Positions 8,856-18,038 of a DNA stretch of 64,000 bases are shown here, piece after piece. This stretch comes from RH-AL1 sp964243435 (GTDB lineage Bacteria > Pseudomonadota > Alphaproteobacteria > Rhizobiales > Beijerinckiaceae): positions 7,664 through 71,663 of the forward strand of contig CAXTFM010000004.1 of the NCBI GenBank assembly GCA_964243435.1, in the 5' to 3' direction. A program made the position numbers and the translations under genes. The first letter of the stretch is position 1; each line of letters opens with the position of its first letter. A model generated the notes under the pieces. It was not told the DNA's origin and searched no databases. It saw nothing but the letters and a program-made list of their open reading frames with translations.

Positions 8856-9509
8856 ATGTCCGACCAGATGGAGGCGGGGCGGCGTCCGCGCGGCGGCCGC
8901 CCGACGCGCGCGGCGGCGGCGGAGCGCGACGAGCGCCTGCTGGAGATCGCGACGGACATGTTCATGGAGCACGGGTTCGAGGCGACCTCCATGGATCGGC
9001 TCGCCGAGGCGGCGTCGATCGGCAAGGCAACGCTCTACGCGCGCTACGCCGACAAGGCGGCGCTGTTCGCCGACGTGCTGCGCCGGCGCATTCCGCAGGT
9101 GTTCGAGCCCCTGGAGCAGGAATTCGCCAAGCCTTTCGCCGGCGACCTCGAAGCCACGCTGCTGCGGGTCGCCGAGGGATTGCTTGACAAGAGCCTTTCG
9201 CCGGGTGCCGTCGCGCTCGGCCGCATCCTGGCGGCGCAGGGGCCGAATTTTCCCGACCTCGCCCGCCTGTTCGTCCAGGAAGGCCTTGGGCGCCAACTCC
9301 GTCTGGTGGAAACCGTGCTCGCCCGCTTCGCCGGCGACGCGCGCTACGCCCTCGACGACCTTCCGCTCGCCGCCGACATCTTCCTCGCCGTCGCGGTCGG
9401 GCGGGCATCGCGCCTCGCCACCTACGGCTTCGAGCCCGACCCGGTCGAACTCCAGCGTCGCACCGCGGCGGCGGTGCGGGTCTTCGTACGCGGCGTGGCC
9501 GCGTCGTGA
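8856..9509 (+). CDS. TetR/AcrR-family transcriptional regulator
   Basis: The protein of about 217 residues has an N-terminal TetR helix-turn-helix: LLEIATDMFMEHGFEATSM, then LAEAASIGKATLYARYADK. The all-helical C-terminal domain is typical of a ligand sensor. It is divergent from emrAB with a palindrome between, so it most likely represses the efflux genes until a substrate binds. The start is uncertain: ATG 8856 has AGGAG directly against it, ATG 8868 has the same AGGAG at 12 nt, and GTG 8820 is also in frame. The basic N-terminal segment (RRPRGGRPTRAAA) is common in this family. Confidence 0.88.
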   Translation: MSDQMEAGRRPRGGRPTRAAAAERDERLLEIATDMFMEHGFEATSMDRLAEAASIGKATLYARYADKAALFADVLRRRIPQVFEPLEQEFAKPFAGDLEATLLRVAEGLLDKSLSPGAVALGRILAAQGPNFPDLARLFVQEGLGRQLRLVETVLARFAGDARYALDDLPLAADIFLAVAVGRASRLATYGFEPDPVELQRRTAAAVRVFVRGVAAS

Positions 9510-9519
9510 GGCGGGCGGC

Positions 9520-10800
9520 TTGAGCGGGGACGGGCCGGCGCGGCTCACCGTGGAGCGGCTCGGGATACGCGGCGAGGGTGTCGCCACGCTGGAGGGCGGG
9601 CGTGTCTACGTGCCCTACGCGCTCCCCGGCGAGCGCGTCAGCATCGACCGGCAGGGCGAACGCGGCACCCTCATTGGCGTGCTCGACGCCAGCCCCGACA
9701 GGATCGCGCCGTTCTGCCCGTACTACACCACCTGCGGCGGCTGCTCCGTGCAGAATTGGGCGGCGCAGCCCTACGCCGCGTGGAAGCGCGGCCTGCTCGT
9801 CGCCGCGCTCGCACGCGCCGGCGTCGCGGCAGAGGTCGGCGCCCTCGTCGACGCGCACGGGGCCGGACGACGGCGCGCAACCTTCCATGCCCGCATCGAC
9901 GCGGACGGGCGGGTCCGCACCGGCTTCATGCAGGCGCGCGCGCACGCCATCGTGCCCATCGAGGCTTGTCCCGTGCTCGATCCCCGGCTCGCGGGCGCCC
10001 TGCCGGCGGCGCGCGCCGTCGCCGCCGTCTTCGCGCGAATGGGGGGCAACAAGCCGCTCGACATCCTGTGCACGGCGACGGAAGGTGGCCTCGACGTCGA
10101 CCTGCGCGGCCACGGGCCGCTCGACGCTGCAGCGCGCGACGGCCTCGTCGGCGTCGCGGTCGAGCACGCGCTGGCCCGCCTGTCGAACCACGGCACAATC
10201 GTCCTGCAACGGCAGGCGCCGGTCCTCGCCGTCGGCACGGCGCGCGTCGAACTGCCGCCTGGCGCCTTTCTCCAGGCGACGGCGGCGGGCGAGGCGGCCC
10301 TCGTCGCTCGCGTCACCGCGACGCTTGCGGGCGCCAAACGCGTCGCCGACCTGTTCAGCGGCATCGGCACCTTCGCCCTGCGCCTCGCCGCCTTCGCCGA
10401 GGTCACCGCCGTCGATACCAACGCACCGGCTCTCGCCGCACTGGCAGGGGCCGCGCGCTTGGCCCCTGCACTGCGCCAGGTTGCGACGCTCAACCGCGAC
10501 CTTCACCGCCGCCCGCTCGCAACGGACGAACTCGTCCGCTACGACGCGGTCTGCCTCGACCCGCCCCGCGCCGGCGCCGAGGCGCAGATGCGCGCCCTCG
10601 CCGAATCGGCCGTACGCAAGGTGGTGTCGGTATCGTGCGACGCCGCGAGCTTCGCGCGCGATGCGGCGATCCTCGGGGCGGGCGGCTACACCATCGGCAC
10701 CGTCGAGCCGGTTGACCAATTCCGCCACACGGCCCACCTGGAGATCGTGGCCTGCTTCACGCGCGCGCCGGCCAAGCGCGCGCGCCGCCTGCTGGGGTAG
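9520..10800 (+). CDS. rlmD: 23S rRNA (uracil-C5)-methyltransferase, RlmD/RumA family
   Basis: The 426-residue protein has an N-terminal TRAM domain (LTVERLGIRGEGVA) and a [4Fe-4S] cysteine set around FCPYYTTCGGCSVQ. The C-terminal SAM-dependent methyltransferase has VADLFSGIGTFAL, CLDPPRAGA and SVSCDAASFARD. The catalytic Cys is in the SCDA motif, which replaces the SCNP of E. coli. The family makes m5U at position 1939 of 23S rRNA, or a related U54 modification in tRNA. Start is TTG at 9520, 10 nt after the TetR stop and preceded by GAGGCGGG. A GTG at 9550 would cut into the TRAM domain. Confidence 0.88.
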   Translation: MSGDGPARLTVERLGIRGEGVATLEGGRVYVPYALPGERVSIDRQGERGTLIGVLDASPDRIAPFCPYYTTCGGCSVQNWAAQPYAAWKRGLLVAALARAGVAAEVGALVDAHGAGRRRATFHARIDADGRVRTGFMQARAHAIVPIEACPVLDPRLAGALPAARAVAAVFARMGGNKPLDILCTATEGGLDVDLRGHGPLDAAARDGLVGVAVEHALARLSNHGTIVLQRQAPVLAVGTARVELPPGAFLQATAAGEAALVARVTATLAGAKRVADLFSGIGTFALRLAAFAEVTAVDTNAPALAALAGAARLAPALRQVATLNRDLHRRPLATDELVRYDAVCLDPPRAGAEAQMRALAESAVRKVVSVSCDAASFARDAAILGAGGYTIGTVEPVDQFRHTAHLEIVACFTRAPAKRARRLLG

Positions 10801-10850
10801 GCTCCACCAACGCCGCGACGGCTTCGCGCGACGCTCGGAAGGATCGTCAG

Positions 10851-12284
10851 ATGAACATCCACGCGGACGCCCGTCCCGCCCCCGACATGCTCCTCGACCG
10901 GCTGCGTGCCATCGTCGGCACCGGCAACGTTTTCGATGCCGCAGCCGACACGCTCGCCTACCTGCGCGAGCCGCGCGACCTGTACAAGGGCCGGGCGCGC
11001 TGCGTGGTGCGTCCCAAGACCCGTGAAGAGGTGGCCGCGGTGCTTCGGCTTTGCCACGAGACCGGCACCGCCGTGGTGCCGCAGGGCGGCAACACCGGGC
11101 TCGTCGGCGGGCAAACGCCCGACGAGCACGGCACCGCGATCGTGATCTCGCTCACGCGCATGAACGCGCTGCGCGAGGTCGACACCGTGACCAACACGAT
11201 GATCGTCGAGGCCGGCATGACGCAACAGGCGGCGCAGGAGGCGGCGGAACGCGCCGACCGGCTGTTCCCGCTATGGTTCGCCTCCTCGGGCTCGTGCACG
11301 ATCGGCGGCAACCTGTCCACCAATGCCGGCGGCGTCAACGTGATCGCCTATGGCAACGCCCGCGACCTGGTGAACGGCGTCGAGGTTGTGCTCGCCGACG
11401 GCCGCATCCTGTCCAACCTGTCCAAGCTCAAGAAGGACAACACCGGCTACGACCTCAAGAACCTGTTCATCGGCGCGGAAGGCACGCTCGGCATCATCAC
11501 CGCCGCCGTGCTGAAGCTGGTACCGCGCCCGCGCACGGTGGAAACGGCCTTCATCGGCTTGGCCTCCCCGCAGGCCGCGCTCGACCTGCTCGGGTGCGCC
11601 CGCGACGCCATGGGCGACAAGATCAGGGCCTTCGAGCTGCTGCCGCGCTTGGCGCTGGACTTCGTCATCGAAACGACGGAGGGCGCGCGCGAGCCGCTCG
11701 AAAGCCGGCATCCGTGGTATGTGCTGATCGAGGTCGCGGCGCAGAAGGACGACGGGTTGCGCGACGAGCTTTACGCCCTGCTCGGCGACGCGGCCGAGGC
11801 GGGGCTCGTCGCCGATGCCACCGTAGCCGCCTCGCTCGCCCAGGCAAAGGAGCTTTGGGCGCTGCGCGAGAACGTGTCCGATGCGCAGAAGCACTTCGGC
11901 GGCTCGATCAAGCACGACATTTCCGTGCCGATCGCCAGCGTGCCGGCGTTCCTCGCCGCCGTGGAACCGGCGGTCGCCGCCGCGGTACACGGCGCGCGTT
12001 TGTGCGCCTTCGGCCATGTCGGCGACGGCAACATCCATTGCAACATCCAGCAGCCCGTCGGCGCCGACACGGCGGCGTTCCTGGCGCGCTGGGACGAGGT
12101 CAACACCATCGTCCACGGCATCGCCAGCCGCTTCAACGGATCCATCTCGGCCGAGCACGGTATCGGTCAGCTCAAGCGCCACCTGCTGCCCGACGTGAAG
12201 GACCCGGTCGCTCTGGCCACCATGCGTTCCATCAAGGCCGCCCTCGACCCTCAGAACATCCTCAACCCCGGCAAGGTGCTATAG
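10851..12284 (+). CDS. FAD-linked oxidase, D-2-hydroxyglutarate/D-lactate dehydrogenase-like
   Basis: The 477-residue protein belongs to the VAO/GlcD flavoprotein family. FAD-binding elements are VVRPKTREEVAAVLRLC, PQGGNTGLVGG and SSGSCTIGGNLSTNAGG. The C-terminal domain carries the metal-site motif FGHVGDGNIHCNI and ends with AALDPQNILNPGKVL. Such enzymes oxidise D-2-hydroxy acids and pass electrons to the quinone pool or an electron-transfer flavoprotein. Sequence layout best fits D-2-hydroxyglutarate dehydrogenase, but D-lactate dehydrogenase is possible. It follows rlmD by 50 nt on the same strand and converges with rarA, whose stop lies 20 nt away. Confidence 0.85.
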   Translation: MNIHADARPAPDMLLDRLRAIVGTGNVFDAAADTLAYLREPRDLYKGRARCVVRPKTREEVAAVLRLCHETGTAVVPQGGNTGLVGGQTPDEHGTAIVISLTRMNALREVDTVTNTMIVEAGMTQQAAQEAAERADRLFPLWFASSGSCTIGGNLSTNAGGVNVIAYGNARDLVNGVEVVLADGRILSNLSKLKKDNTGYDLKNLFIGAEGTLGIITAAVLKLVPRPRTVETAFIGLASPQAALDLLGCARDAMGDKIRAFELLPRLALDFVIETTEGAREPLESRHPWYVLIEVAAQKDDGLRDELYALLGDAAEAGLVADATVAASLAQAKELWALRENVSDAQKHFGGSIKHDISVPIASVPAFLAAVEPAVAAAVHGARLCAFGHVGDGNIHCNIQQPVGADTAAFLARWDEVNTIVHGIASRFNGSISAEHGIGQLKRHLLPDVKDPVALATMRSIKAALDPQNILNPGKVL

Positions 12285-12304
12285 GCGACGCTGCCGGCGC
12301 GGCG

Positions 12305-13624
12305 TCAGCCGCGGCGGCGTTCCCGGCGCAGCGCCGCCCAGCGGTCGAGCCGTTGCGCGATCTCGCGCTCGTCGCCGCGGTCGGTCGGGGTGTAGAGCGC
12401 GTGGGCGCCGAGGTTTTCGGGCCAGTAGTCCTGGCCGGAGAAGGCGTCGGGCTCGTCATGGTCGTAGCGGTACATCCCGCCGTAGCCCTCGCTCTTCAAG
12501 AGCTTGGTCGAGCCGTTGAGGATCACCTTGGGCGGCATCGGCGAGCCGTGGGCGCGGGCAAGGTCCTGCGCCGCCGTCCAGGCGCGATAGGCTGCGTTCG
12601 ATTTCGGCGCCGTCGCCACATAAAGAACGGCGTTGGCGAGGGCGAGTTCGCCTTCGGGCGCACCAAGGAAGTCGTAGGCGTCCTTCGCCGCGTTGGCGAC
12701 GACGAGTGCCTGGACGTCGGCGAGGCCGATATCCTCCACCGCCATGCGCACCACGCGCCGTGCGATGAACAGCGGGTCCTCGCCGCCGTCGATCATGCGC
12801 GCGAGATAGTAGAGCGCGGCGTCCGGATCCGAGCCGCGCACCGACTTGTGCAGCGCGCTGATGAGATTGTAGTGCCCCTCCCCCGCCCTGTCATAAAGCG
12901 GGGCACGGCGCTGCACCACCTGCGCCAGCGCCTCCGCATCGAGGACCGCGCCCGGCGCGGCGGCGCGCCAGGCCTCCTCGGCCAGCGTCAGCGCAGCGCG
13001 CCCGTCGCCGTCCGCCATGCGCACCAGCGCGGCGCGCGCCGGCGCGTCGAGTGGCAGGGGCCGACCGTCCAGCGCCTCGGCCCGCGCGAGCAGACTGCCA
13101 AGCGCCGCCTCGTCGAGGGCGCGGAAGACCAGCACCCGCGCCCGCGACAGCAGCGCCGCGTTCAACGTGAAGCTCGGGTTCTCCGTGGTGGCGCCGATCA
13201 GGTTGATGGTGCCGTCCTCCATCACTGGGAGGAAGCCGTCCTGCTGCGCGCGGTTGAAGCGATGGATCTCGTCGACGAAAAGCAGCGTGCCCTGCCCCGC
13301 CCGCCGTCGGCGGCGCGCCTCGTCGAACACCTTCTTGAGGTCGGCGACGCCGGTGAAGATCGCCGACATCTGCACGAAGGCGCATCGCTGCCCGGCGACG
13401 AGCCGCGCCACCGTCGTTTTCCCCGTACCCGGCGGACCCCAGAAGATGAGCGAGCCCGCGCCGCCGGCGGCGAGGAAGCGGTCGAGCGCGCCGCCCGGCC
13501 CGACAAGGTGCTCCTGCCCCGCGACCTCGCCGAGGCTGCGCGGCCGCAGCCGATCGGCGAGCGGCGCGCCGGTCGCCCCGTGCGCGGCCGCATCGGGGGG
13601 ATCGGCATCGGCGAAAAGGTCCAT
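12305..13624 (-). CDS. rarA: Replication-associated recombination protein A (AAA+ ATPase)
   Basis: The 439-residue AAA+ protein shows the RarA/MgsA order. The N-terminal DNA-contacting segment contains LADRLRPRSLGEVAGQEHL. Walker A is FWGPPGTGKTT and Walker B is LLFVDEIHRFN. Sensor 1 is IGATTENPSF, and the C-terminal tetramerisation region contains YPPKVILNGSTK-like sequence. It acts at stalled replication forks. The ATG at 13624 gives MDLFADADPP. In-frame sequence upstream of it looks non-coding. In many alphaproteobacteria rarA follows degQ directly; here a ParA gene on the other strand lies between them. Confidence 0.93.
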   Translation of the reverse strand: MDLFADADPPDAAAHGATGAPLADRLRPRSLGEVAGQEHLVGPGGALDRFLAAGGAGSLIFWGPPGTGKTTVARLVAGQRCAFVQMSAIFTGVADLKKVFDEARRRRRAGQGTLLFVDEIHRFNRAQQDGFLPVMEDGTINLIGATTENPSFTLNAALLSRARVLVFRALDEAALGSLLARAEALDGRPLPLDAPARAALVRMADGDGRAALTLAEEAWRAAAPGAVLDAEALAQVVQRRAPLYDRAGEGHYNLISALHKSVRGSDPDAALYYLARMIDGGEDPLFIARRVVRMAVEDIGLADVQALVVANAAKDAYDFLGAPEGELALANAVLYVATAPKSNAAYRAWTAAQDLARAHGSPMPPKVILNGSTKLLKSEGYGGMYRYDHDEPDAFSGQDYWPENLGAHALYTPTDRGDEREIAQRLDRWAALRRERRRG

Positions 13625-13761
13625 CGCCCGAGTGTGCCGCCGACGCCGGGTGAAATCCACCCCGGGCCACCGCGTCGCCCAAAGCTTTCCCGATGGCAAG
13701 GCTTCGTTAACCAACTCGGGGCTAGGCTGGGGCTCGACCGCGGGTGGAAGACGGGGCTGCG

Positions 13762-14418
13762 ATGCGAACGGTTGCGCTTGTGACGCAGAAGGGCGGCTCC
13801 GGGAAGAGCACGTTGGCGGCGTGCCTCGCCGTGGTCGCGCAGCAGAACGGCGAGCGCGTCTTCCTCATCGACATGGATCCGCAGAAGTCGCTGACGAAAT
13901 GGGCGCACCGGCGCGGCGACAAGACCATGCCGGTCGAGACCGTCTCCGCCGCAAAGCTCGCCGACGCGCTCGCCGCGTTGCGCAAGAGCGGGGTGACCCT
14001 TGTCGTGGTCGACACGCCGGCGACCGACACGCCGGCGTCCGAGGCGGCGATGAAGAACGCCGACCTTTGCCTGATCCCGGCGCGGCCGACCATCTTCGAC
14101 ATCTGGTCGAGCGAGGTGACGCGCGGCAAGCTGAAGACGTTCGGGCGCGAATACGCCTTCATCCTCAACCAGTGCCCGCCCATGCAGGAAAGCCAGCGCG
14201 TGCTCGACGGCGCGGCGGCGCTGGAAAGCATGGGCGGCCTGCTGCGTCCGCTCGTCGCCTCGCGCGTCGCCTACCAGGAAGCCGCGCGCGAAGGGTTGGG
14301 AACGACCGAGCTCGAGCCGGACGGCAAGGCGGCGGAAGAAATGCGCGTGCTGTGGGCGTCGCTGAAAACGCGTTTCGCGCGCGCCAAGCCGGCGGCGTCG
14401 CGGCGCGTTGCCGCCTGA
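13762..14418 (+). CDS. ParA-family (MinD/ParA) ATPase, small orphan type
   Basis: The 218-residue P-loop protein has the deviant Walker A KGGSGKST near residue 10 and FLIDMDPQKSLTKWAHRR, in which ParA-type Asp residues are visible. VVVDTPATDTP is the switch/Walker B region. It lacks a parB neighbour and an N-terminal HTH, so it belongs to the orphan ParA group used to position proteins or cell structures rather than to a plasmid partition system. The ATG at 13762 (MRTVALVTQ) is chosen over a GTG at 13744. It is convergent with the protease gene, whose stop is 3 nt away. Confidence 0.83.
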   Translation: MRTVALVTQKGGSGKSTLAACLAVVAQQNGERVFLIDMDPQKSLTKWAHRRGDKTMPVETVSAAKLADALAALRKSGVTLVVVDTPATDTPASEAAMKNADLCLIPARPTIFDIWSSEVTRGKLKTFGREYAFILNQCPPMQESQRVLDGAAALESMGGLLRPLVASRVAYQEAAREGLGTTELEPDGKAAEEMRVLWASLKTRFARAKPAASRRVAA

Positions 14419-14421
14419 CAC

Positions 14422-15834
14422 TCAGCCGTTGAGCACGGAGTTGATGATCTGACCGCCGCGCAGGATCGATAGCCGCCAATAGTCGGACTGACGGCTCGTG
14501 ACGCTTTGCAGGTCCTTCGTCGTCTTGATCGGGCGACCGTTGACCGACAAGATCATGTCGCCCTTCTCGAATGCGACCGCGGCGGCGTTGGAGTCAGGCG
14601 CGATGGCGACCACGATTACGCCGTCGCGATCCTGCGTGCTGGACAGTTCCTCGGCCACTGCCGGCGACAGATTGGCGGCGGTGAGGCCGGCGAAGGGCGT
14701 CGCGCCCGCCAGGACCACCCGGTCGGGCGCGGGCATCTCCGGCGCACGCTGCAGCGCGATGCGGTGCTGCTCGGCCTTCGTCCCGCGCCGCACCGCGAGC
14801 GTCGCGGTTCCGCCGACCGCCGCCGTGCCGAAGCGGAACCCGAAGCTTTCAGGGCTTTCGACGAGCTTGCCGTCGACCGCTGTGAGGAGGTCACCCTGCT
14901 TGATGCCGGCTGCCGCGGCGGGGCCGTTGGCGGCGACCTCCGTGACCAGGGCGCCGGTCGGCCGGTTCAGGCCAAACGACTCGGCGATGTCGTAGGTCAC
15001 CGCCTGCAGGCTGGCGCCGAGCCAGGGCCGGTGCACCATGCGGTCGCCGTTCTTCGCCGCGGCGACGACGACCCGGACCATGTCGACGGGTATCGCGAAG
15101 CCGATGCCGATCGACCCGCCGGACTGCGAGAAGATCGCCGAGTTGATCCCGACCAAACGCGCGTGCGTGTCGACGAGGGCGCCGCCGGAGTTGCCGGGAT
15201 TGATGGACGCGTCCGTTTGCAGGTAGAAGCTTGACCCGGTTCCGGCGGCGTTTGCGCGTGCCAGTGCCGAGATGATGCCCTGCGTCACTGTCTGCCCGAC
15301 GCCGAACGGGTCGCCGATGGCGAGGGCGACGTCGCCGACCTCGACGGCGTCGGACGAGCCCAACTCCATCGTCGGGAACGCGGCAGCGCCGCCCTTGATC
15401 CGAAGCACGGCGAGGTCGTTGCGCTGGTCGCGCAGCACGATCTCGGCGGGGTATTCGCTTTGGTCGGACAGCGCCACCTTCACATCCGTCATCTGGTCGA
15501 TGACGTGATAGTTCGTGACGACCAGCCCCGACGGGTCGACGATGACGCCGGAGCCGAGCGAGCGCTGCGTTTGCGAACGCGGACCGGCGTCGCCCTGCGC
15601 GCCGAAGAACTGCCGGAACACGGGATCGTCGAACAGCGGGTTGCGCTGCACTTTCTCGGTGCGCGAGGCGTAAACGTTGACCACCGCCGGCGCCGCCTTG
15701 CGCACCACGGGGGCGAAGGACAGCGACACCTCATCGCGCGATTGCGGCACCTGCTTCTGCTGTGCCGGTGCACCGCCCGCGTGGAGCGCGAGCAGCGCGG
15801 CACCCAGAAGAAGGCTACGGACTGCCCGCCCCAT
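14422..15834 (-). CDS. degQ: DegP/DegQ-type periplasmic serine protease
   Basis: The 470-residue S1C protease starts with a signal peptide (MGRAVRSLLLGAALLALHAG, cleaved near APA-QQ). The trypsin-like domain has the triad His in NYHVID, Asp in NDLAVLRI and Ser in NPGNSGGALVD. Two PDZ domains follow, the second ending at the C-terminus. It degrades or refolds damaged envelope proteins. Start ATG 15834 has AGAAGGGGAA just upstream; a longer in-frame version would hide the signal peptide. Genes of this type follow rplQ in many alphaproteobacteria, as here (117 nt gap). Confidence 0.9.
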   Translation of the reverse strand: MGRAVRSLLLGAALLALHAGGAPAQQKQVPQSRDEVSLSFAPVVRKAAPAVVNVYASRTEKVQRNPLFDDPVFRQFFGAQGDAGPRSQTQRSLGSGVIVDPSGLVVTNYHVIDQMTDVKVALSDQSEYPAEIVLRDQRNDLAVLRIKGGAAAFPTMELGSSDAVEVGDVALAIGDPFGVGQTVTQGIISALARANAAGTGSSFYLQTDASINPGNSGGALVDTHARLVGINSAIFSQSGGSIGIGFAIPVDMVRVVVAAAKNGDRMVHRPWLGASLQAVTYDIAESFGLNRPTGALVTEVAANGPAAAAGIKQGDLLTAVDGKLVESPESFGFRFGTAAVGGTATLAVRRGTKAEQHRIALQRAPEMPAPDRVVLAGATPFAGLTAANLSPAVAEELSSTQDRDGVIVVAIAPDSNAAAVAFEKGDMILSVNGRPIKTTKDLQSVTSRQSDYWRLSILRGGQIINSVLNG

Positions 15835-15893
15835 GTTCCCCTTCTCCCTCAAGCGCCGCGCCACGAACGCGGCGGCTGCCCGTGAACGCAAAG

Positions 15894-15922
15894 CCCGGCC
15901 GCAGAACGCTACCTGGGCCGGG
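15894..15922 (-). terminator. Hairpin downstream of rplQ
   Basis: On the minus strand CCCGGCC and GGCCGGG form a 7-bp stem with a 15-nt loop, followed by CTTT. It lies about 30 nt past the rplQ stop and could end the ribosomal transcript. The large loop and short T run make this tentative. Confidence 0.4.
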
Positions 15923-15951
15923 TTACGCGCCGAGCCGCGATCACGAACGCC

Positions 15952-16365
15952 TCAAGCGGCGTCGTCTTGCACCTGAACCGGGCCGGAATCCTTGCCCTTG
16001 GCGGACACGTCTCGGTCGATGAACTCGATGACGCCGATCGCGGCGTTGTCGCCATAGCGGAAGCCGGCCTTCAGCACGCGCGTGTAACCGCCATGGCGGT
16101 CCTTGTAGCGGGGACCGAGTGTGTCGAAGAGCTTTCGCACGAGGTCGACGTCCCGGAGCTGGCTGATGGCTTGGCGGCGGGCGTGGAGGTCGCCGCGCTT
16201 GCCGAGCGTCACCAACTTCTCAACGATTGGACGCAGGTCCTTCGCCTTGGGCAAGGTGGTGACGATCTGCTCGTGCTTGATCAGCGCTTGGCATAGATTG
16301 ACGAACATCACCTTGCGATGCTCGTGCGTGCGGTTGAAGCGACGCTTCGCGCGGCCGTGGTACAT
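15952..16365 (-). CDS. rplQ: 50S ribosomal protein L17
   Basis: The 137-residue protein starts MYHGRAKRRFNRTHEHRK and contains the L17 core (NLCQALIKHEQIVTTLPKAK, LVTLGKRGDLHARRQA, YKDRHGGYTRVLKAGFRYGD). It binds 23S rRNA near the exit tunnel. The C-terminal 15 residues are a short extension beyond the E. coli protein, common in alphaproteobacteria. It is the last gene of rpsM-rpsK-rpoA-rplQ. Confidence 0.97.
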   Translation of the reverse strand: MYHGRAKRRFNRTHEHRKVMFVNLCQALIKHEQIVTTLPKAKDLRPIVEKLVTLGKRGDLHARRQAISQLRDVDLVRKLFDTLGPRYKDRHGGYTRVLKAGFRYGDNAAIGVIEFIDRDVSAKGKDSGPVQVQDDAA

Positions 16366-16485
16366 GGGCGGAGGCCTCCTGCTCGCGGCCGCCGTGCCAA
16401 GGTACGGCCGTCATGGATCGGTGGTGCGGTACCCCGGCAAAGGCGGGGGGCTCGACGAAGCCGCCCCGTGGGGCGGTGCGTCGGC

Positions 16486-17502
16486 TCAGTAGTGTTCCTC
16501 GAAGCGCTTGGCGAGCTCGTCGATGTTCTCGGGCGGCCAGCCGGTCACTTCCATGCCGAGGTGCAGGCCCATCTGCGCCAGCACCTCCTTGATCTCGTTC
16601 AGCGACTTGCGGCCGAAGTTCGGGGTACGCAGCATCTCGGCTTCCGTCTTCTGGATAAGGTCGCCGATGTATACGATGTTGTCGTTCTTCAAGCAGTTCG
16701 CGGAGCGAACCGACAGCTCCAGTTCGTCGACCTTCTTGAGCAGGGCCGGGTTGAAGGCGAGTTCGGGGATCGTCGGGGCGACCTCCTCGCGGCGCGGCTC
16801 CTCGAAGTTGACGAACACGTTGAGCTGGTCCTGGAGGATGCGGGCGGCATAGGCCACCGCGTCCTCCGGCGTCAGCGAGCCATCGGTTTCCACATCCATG
16901 GTCAGCTTGTCGTAGTCGAGGATCTGGCCTTCGCGAGTGTTTTCGACGCGGTAGCTCACCTTGCGCACCGGCGAGTACAGGCTGTCGATCGGGATCAGGC
17001 CGATCGGCGCGTCCTCGTTGCGGTTGCGGTCGGCCGGCACGTAGCCCTTGCCGGTGTTGATCGTGAACTCCATCCGCATCTCGGCGCCCTCGTCGAGGGT
17101 GCAGATGACGAGTCCCGGGTTGAGGATGGTGATGTCACCGCTCGTGCCGATGTCGCCCGCGGTGACCTTGCCGGGTCCGGTCTTCTTCAGGACGAGGCGT
17201 TTCGGCCCGTCGCCCTGCATCCGCACGGCGATGTCCTTGATGTTGAGGATGATGTCCGTCACGTCCTCGCGCACGCCGGGGATGGACGAGAACTCGTGGA
17301 GCACGCCGTCGATGTGGACGGAGGTGATCGCTGCGCCCTGGAGCGAGGACAGCAGCACGCGGCGCAGGGCGTTGCCGAGCGTCAGGCCGAAGCCGCGCTC
17401 CAAGGGTTCCGCCACCATGGTCGCCAAGCGCTTGGCGTCGTCGCCGGAAGCGATTTCAAGCTTGTTGGGCTTGATCAATTCTTGCCAGTTCTTCTGAATC
17501 AC
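16486..17502 (-). CDS. rpoA: DNA-directed RNA polymerase alpha subunit
   Basis: The 338-residue subunit contains the N-terminal assembly domain (PLERGFGLTLGNALRRVLLS, TSVHIDGVLHEFSSIPG) and the C-terminal DNA-binding domain (LELSVRSANCLKNDNI, NFGRKSLNEIKEVL). The start is GTG at 17502 (VIQKNWQELIKP). AGAAAGG lies about 10 nt upstream, and this N-terminus matches other alphaproteobacterial RpoA proteins. Nine further in-frame codons upstream are unlikely to be translated. It lies between rpsK and rplQ in the standard order. Confidence 0.97.
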   Translation of the reverse strand: MIQKNWQELIKPNKLEIASGDDAKRLATMVAEPLERGFGLTLGNALRRVLLSSLQGAAITSVHIDGVLHEFSSIPGVREDVTDIILNIKDIAVRMQGDGPKRLVLKKTGPGKVTAGDIGTSGDITILNPGLVICTLDEGAEMRMEFTINTGKGYVPADRNRNEDAPIGLIPIDSLYSPVRKVSYRVENTREGQILDYDKLTMDVETDGSLTPEDAVAYAARILQDQLNVFVNFEEPRREEVAPTIPELAFNPALLKKVDELELSVRSANCLKNDNIVYIGDLIQKTEAEMLRTPNFGRKSLNEIKEVLAQMGLHLGMEVTGWPPENIDELAKRFEEHY

Positions 17503-17586
17503 GGGGATGCACCTTTCTGATGCGGACAAGCGTGCCGGATTGCGCGCCGTCCCGGTCGAGCGGGAAGCGGGTTCAGGTCGGCGCGA

Positions 17587-17976
17587 TCACACGCGGCGGC
17601 GCTTGCGCGGGCGGCAGCCGTTGTGGGCGATGGGCGTGACGTCGCGGATCGAGGTCACCATGAAGCCGGCCGCCTGGATGGCGCGCAGCGCCGATTCGCG
17701 CCCCGAGCCGGGACCGGAGACCTCGACCTCCAGCGTTCGCATGCCGTGCTCGGCCGCCTTGCGCGCGGCGTCCTCCGCCGCCATCTGCGCGGCATAGGGC
17801 GTCGACTTGCGCGATCCCTTGAACCCCATCGTACCGGCCGACGACCAGGAGATGGTGTTGCCTTGGGCGTCCGAGATGGTGATCATGGTATTGTTGAACG
17901 TCGACGACACGTGGGCGACGCCCGATACGATGTTTTTGCGCTCGCGGCGGCGAATGCGCCCAGCGTCCTTGGCCAT
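17587..17976 (-). CDS. rpsK: 30S ribosomal protein S11
   Basis: The 129-residue protein has the S11 signature: VSGVAHVSSTFNNTMITI, then WSSAGTMGFKGSRKSTPYAA and the C-terminal VTPIAHNGCRPRKRRRV. It forms part of the 30S platform. It lies between rpsM and rpoA with gaps of 62 and 84 nt. Confidence 0.98.
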   Translation of the reverse strand: MAKDAGRIRRRERKNIVSGVAHVSSTFNNTMITISDAQGNTISWSSAGTMGFKGSRKSTPYAAQMAAEDAARKAAEHGMRTLEVEVSGPGSGRESALRAIQAAGFMVTSIRDVTPIAHNGCRPRKRRRV

Positions 17977-18038
17977 GGTGTGATCCTTCTGGCGCGCCCG
18001 TGATGCCAGGCGCTCGGGTTATCGATTGAGCGAGCGGC

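Noticed and set aside
11051..13783. Plus-strand open frame of 910 codons across the FAD oxidase and rarA
   Set aside because: It crosses two well-supported genes in other frames and has no family motif.
13762..14418. Plasmid partition system
   Set aside because: No parB, parS or replication gene is near, and the surroundings are core chromosomal genes.
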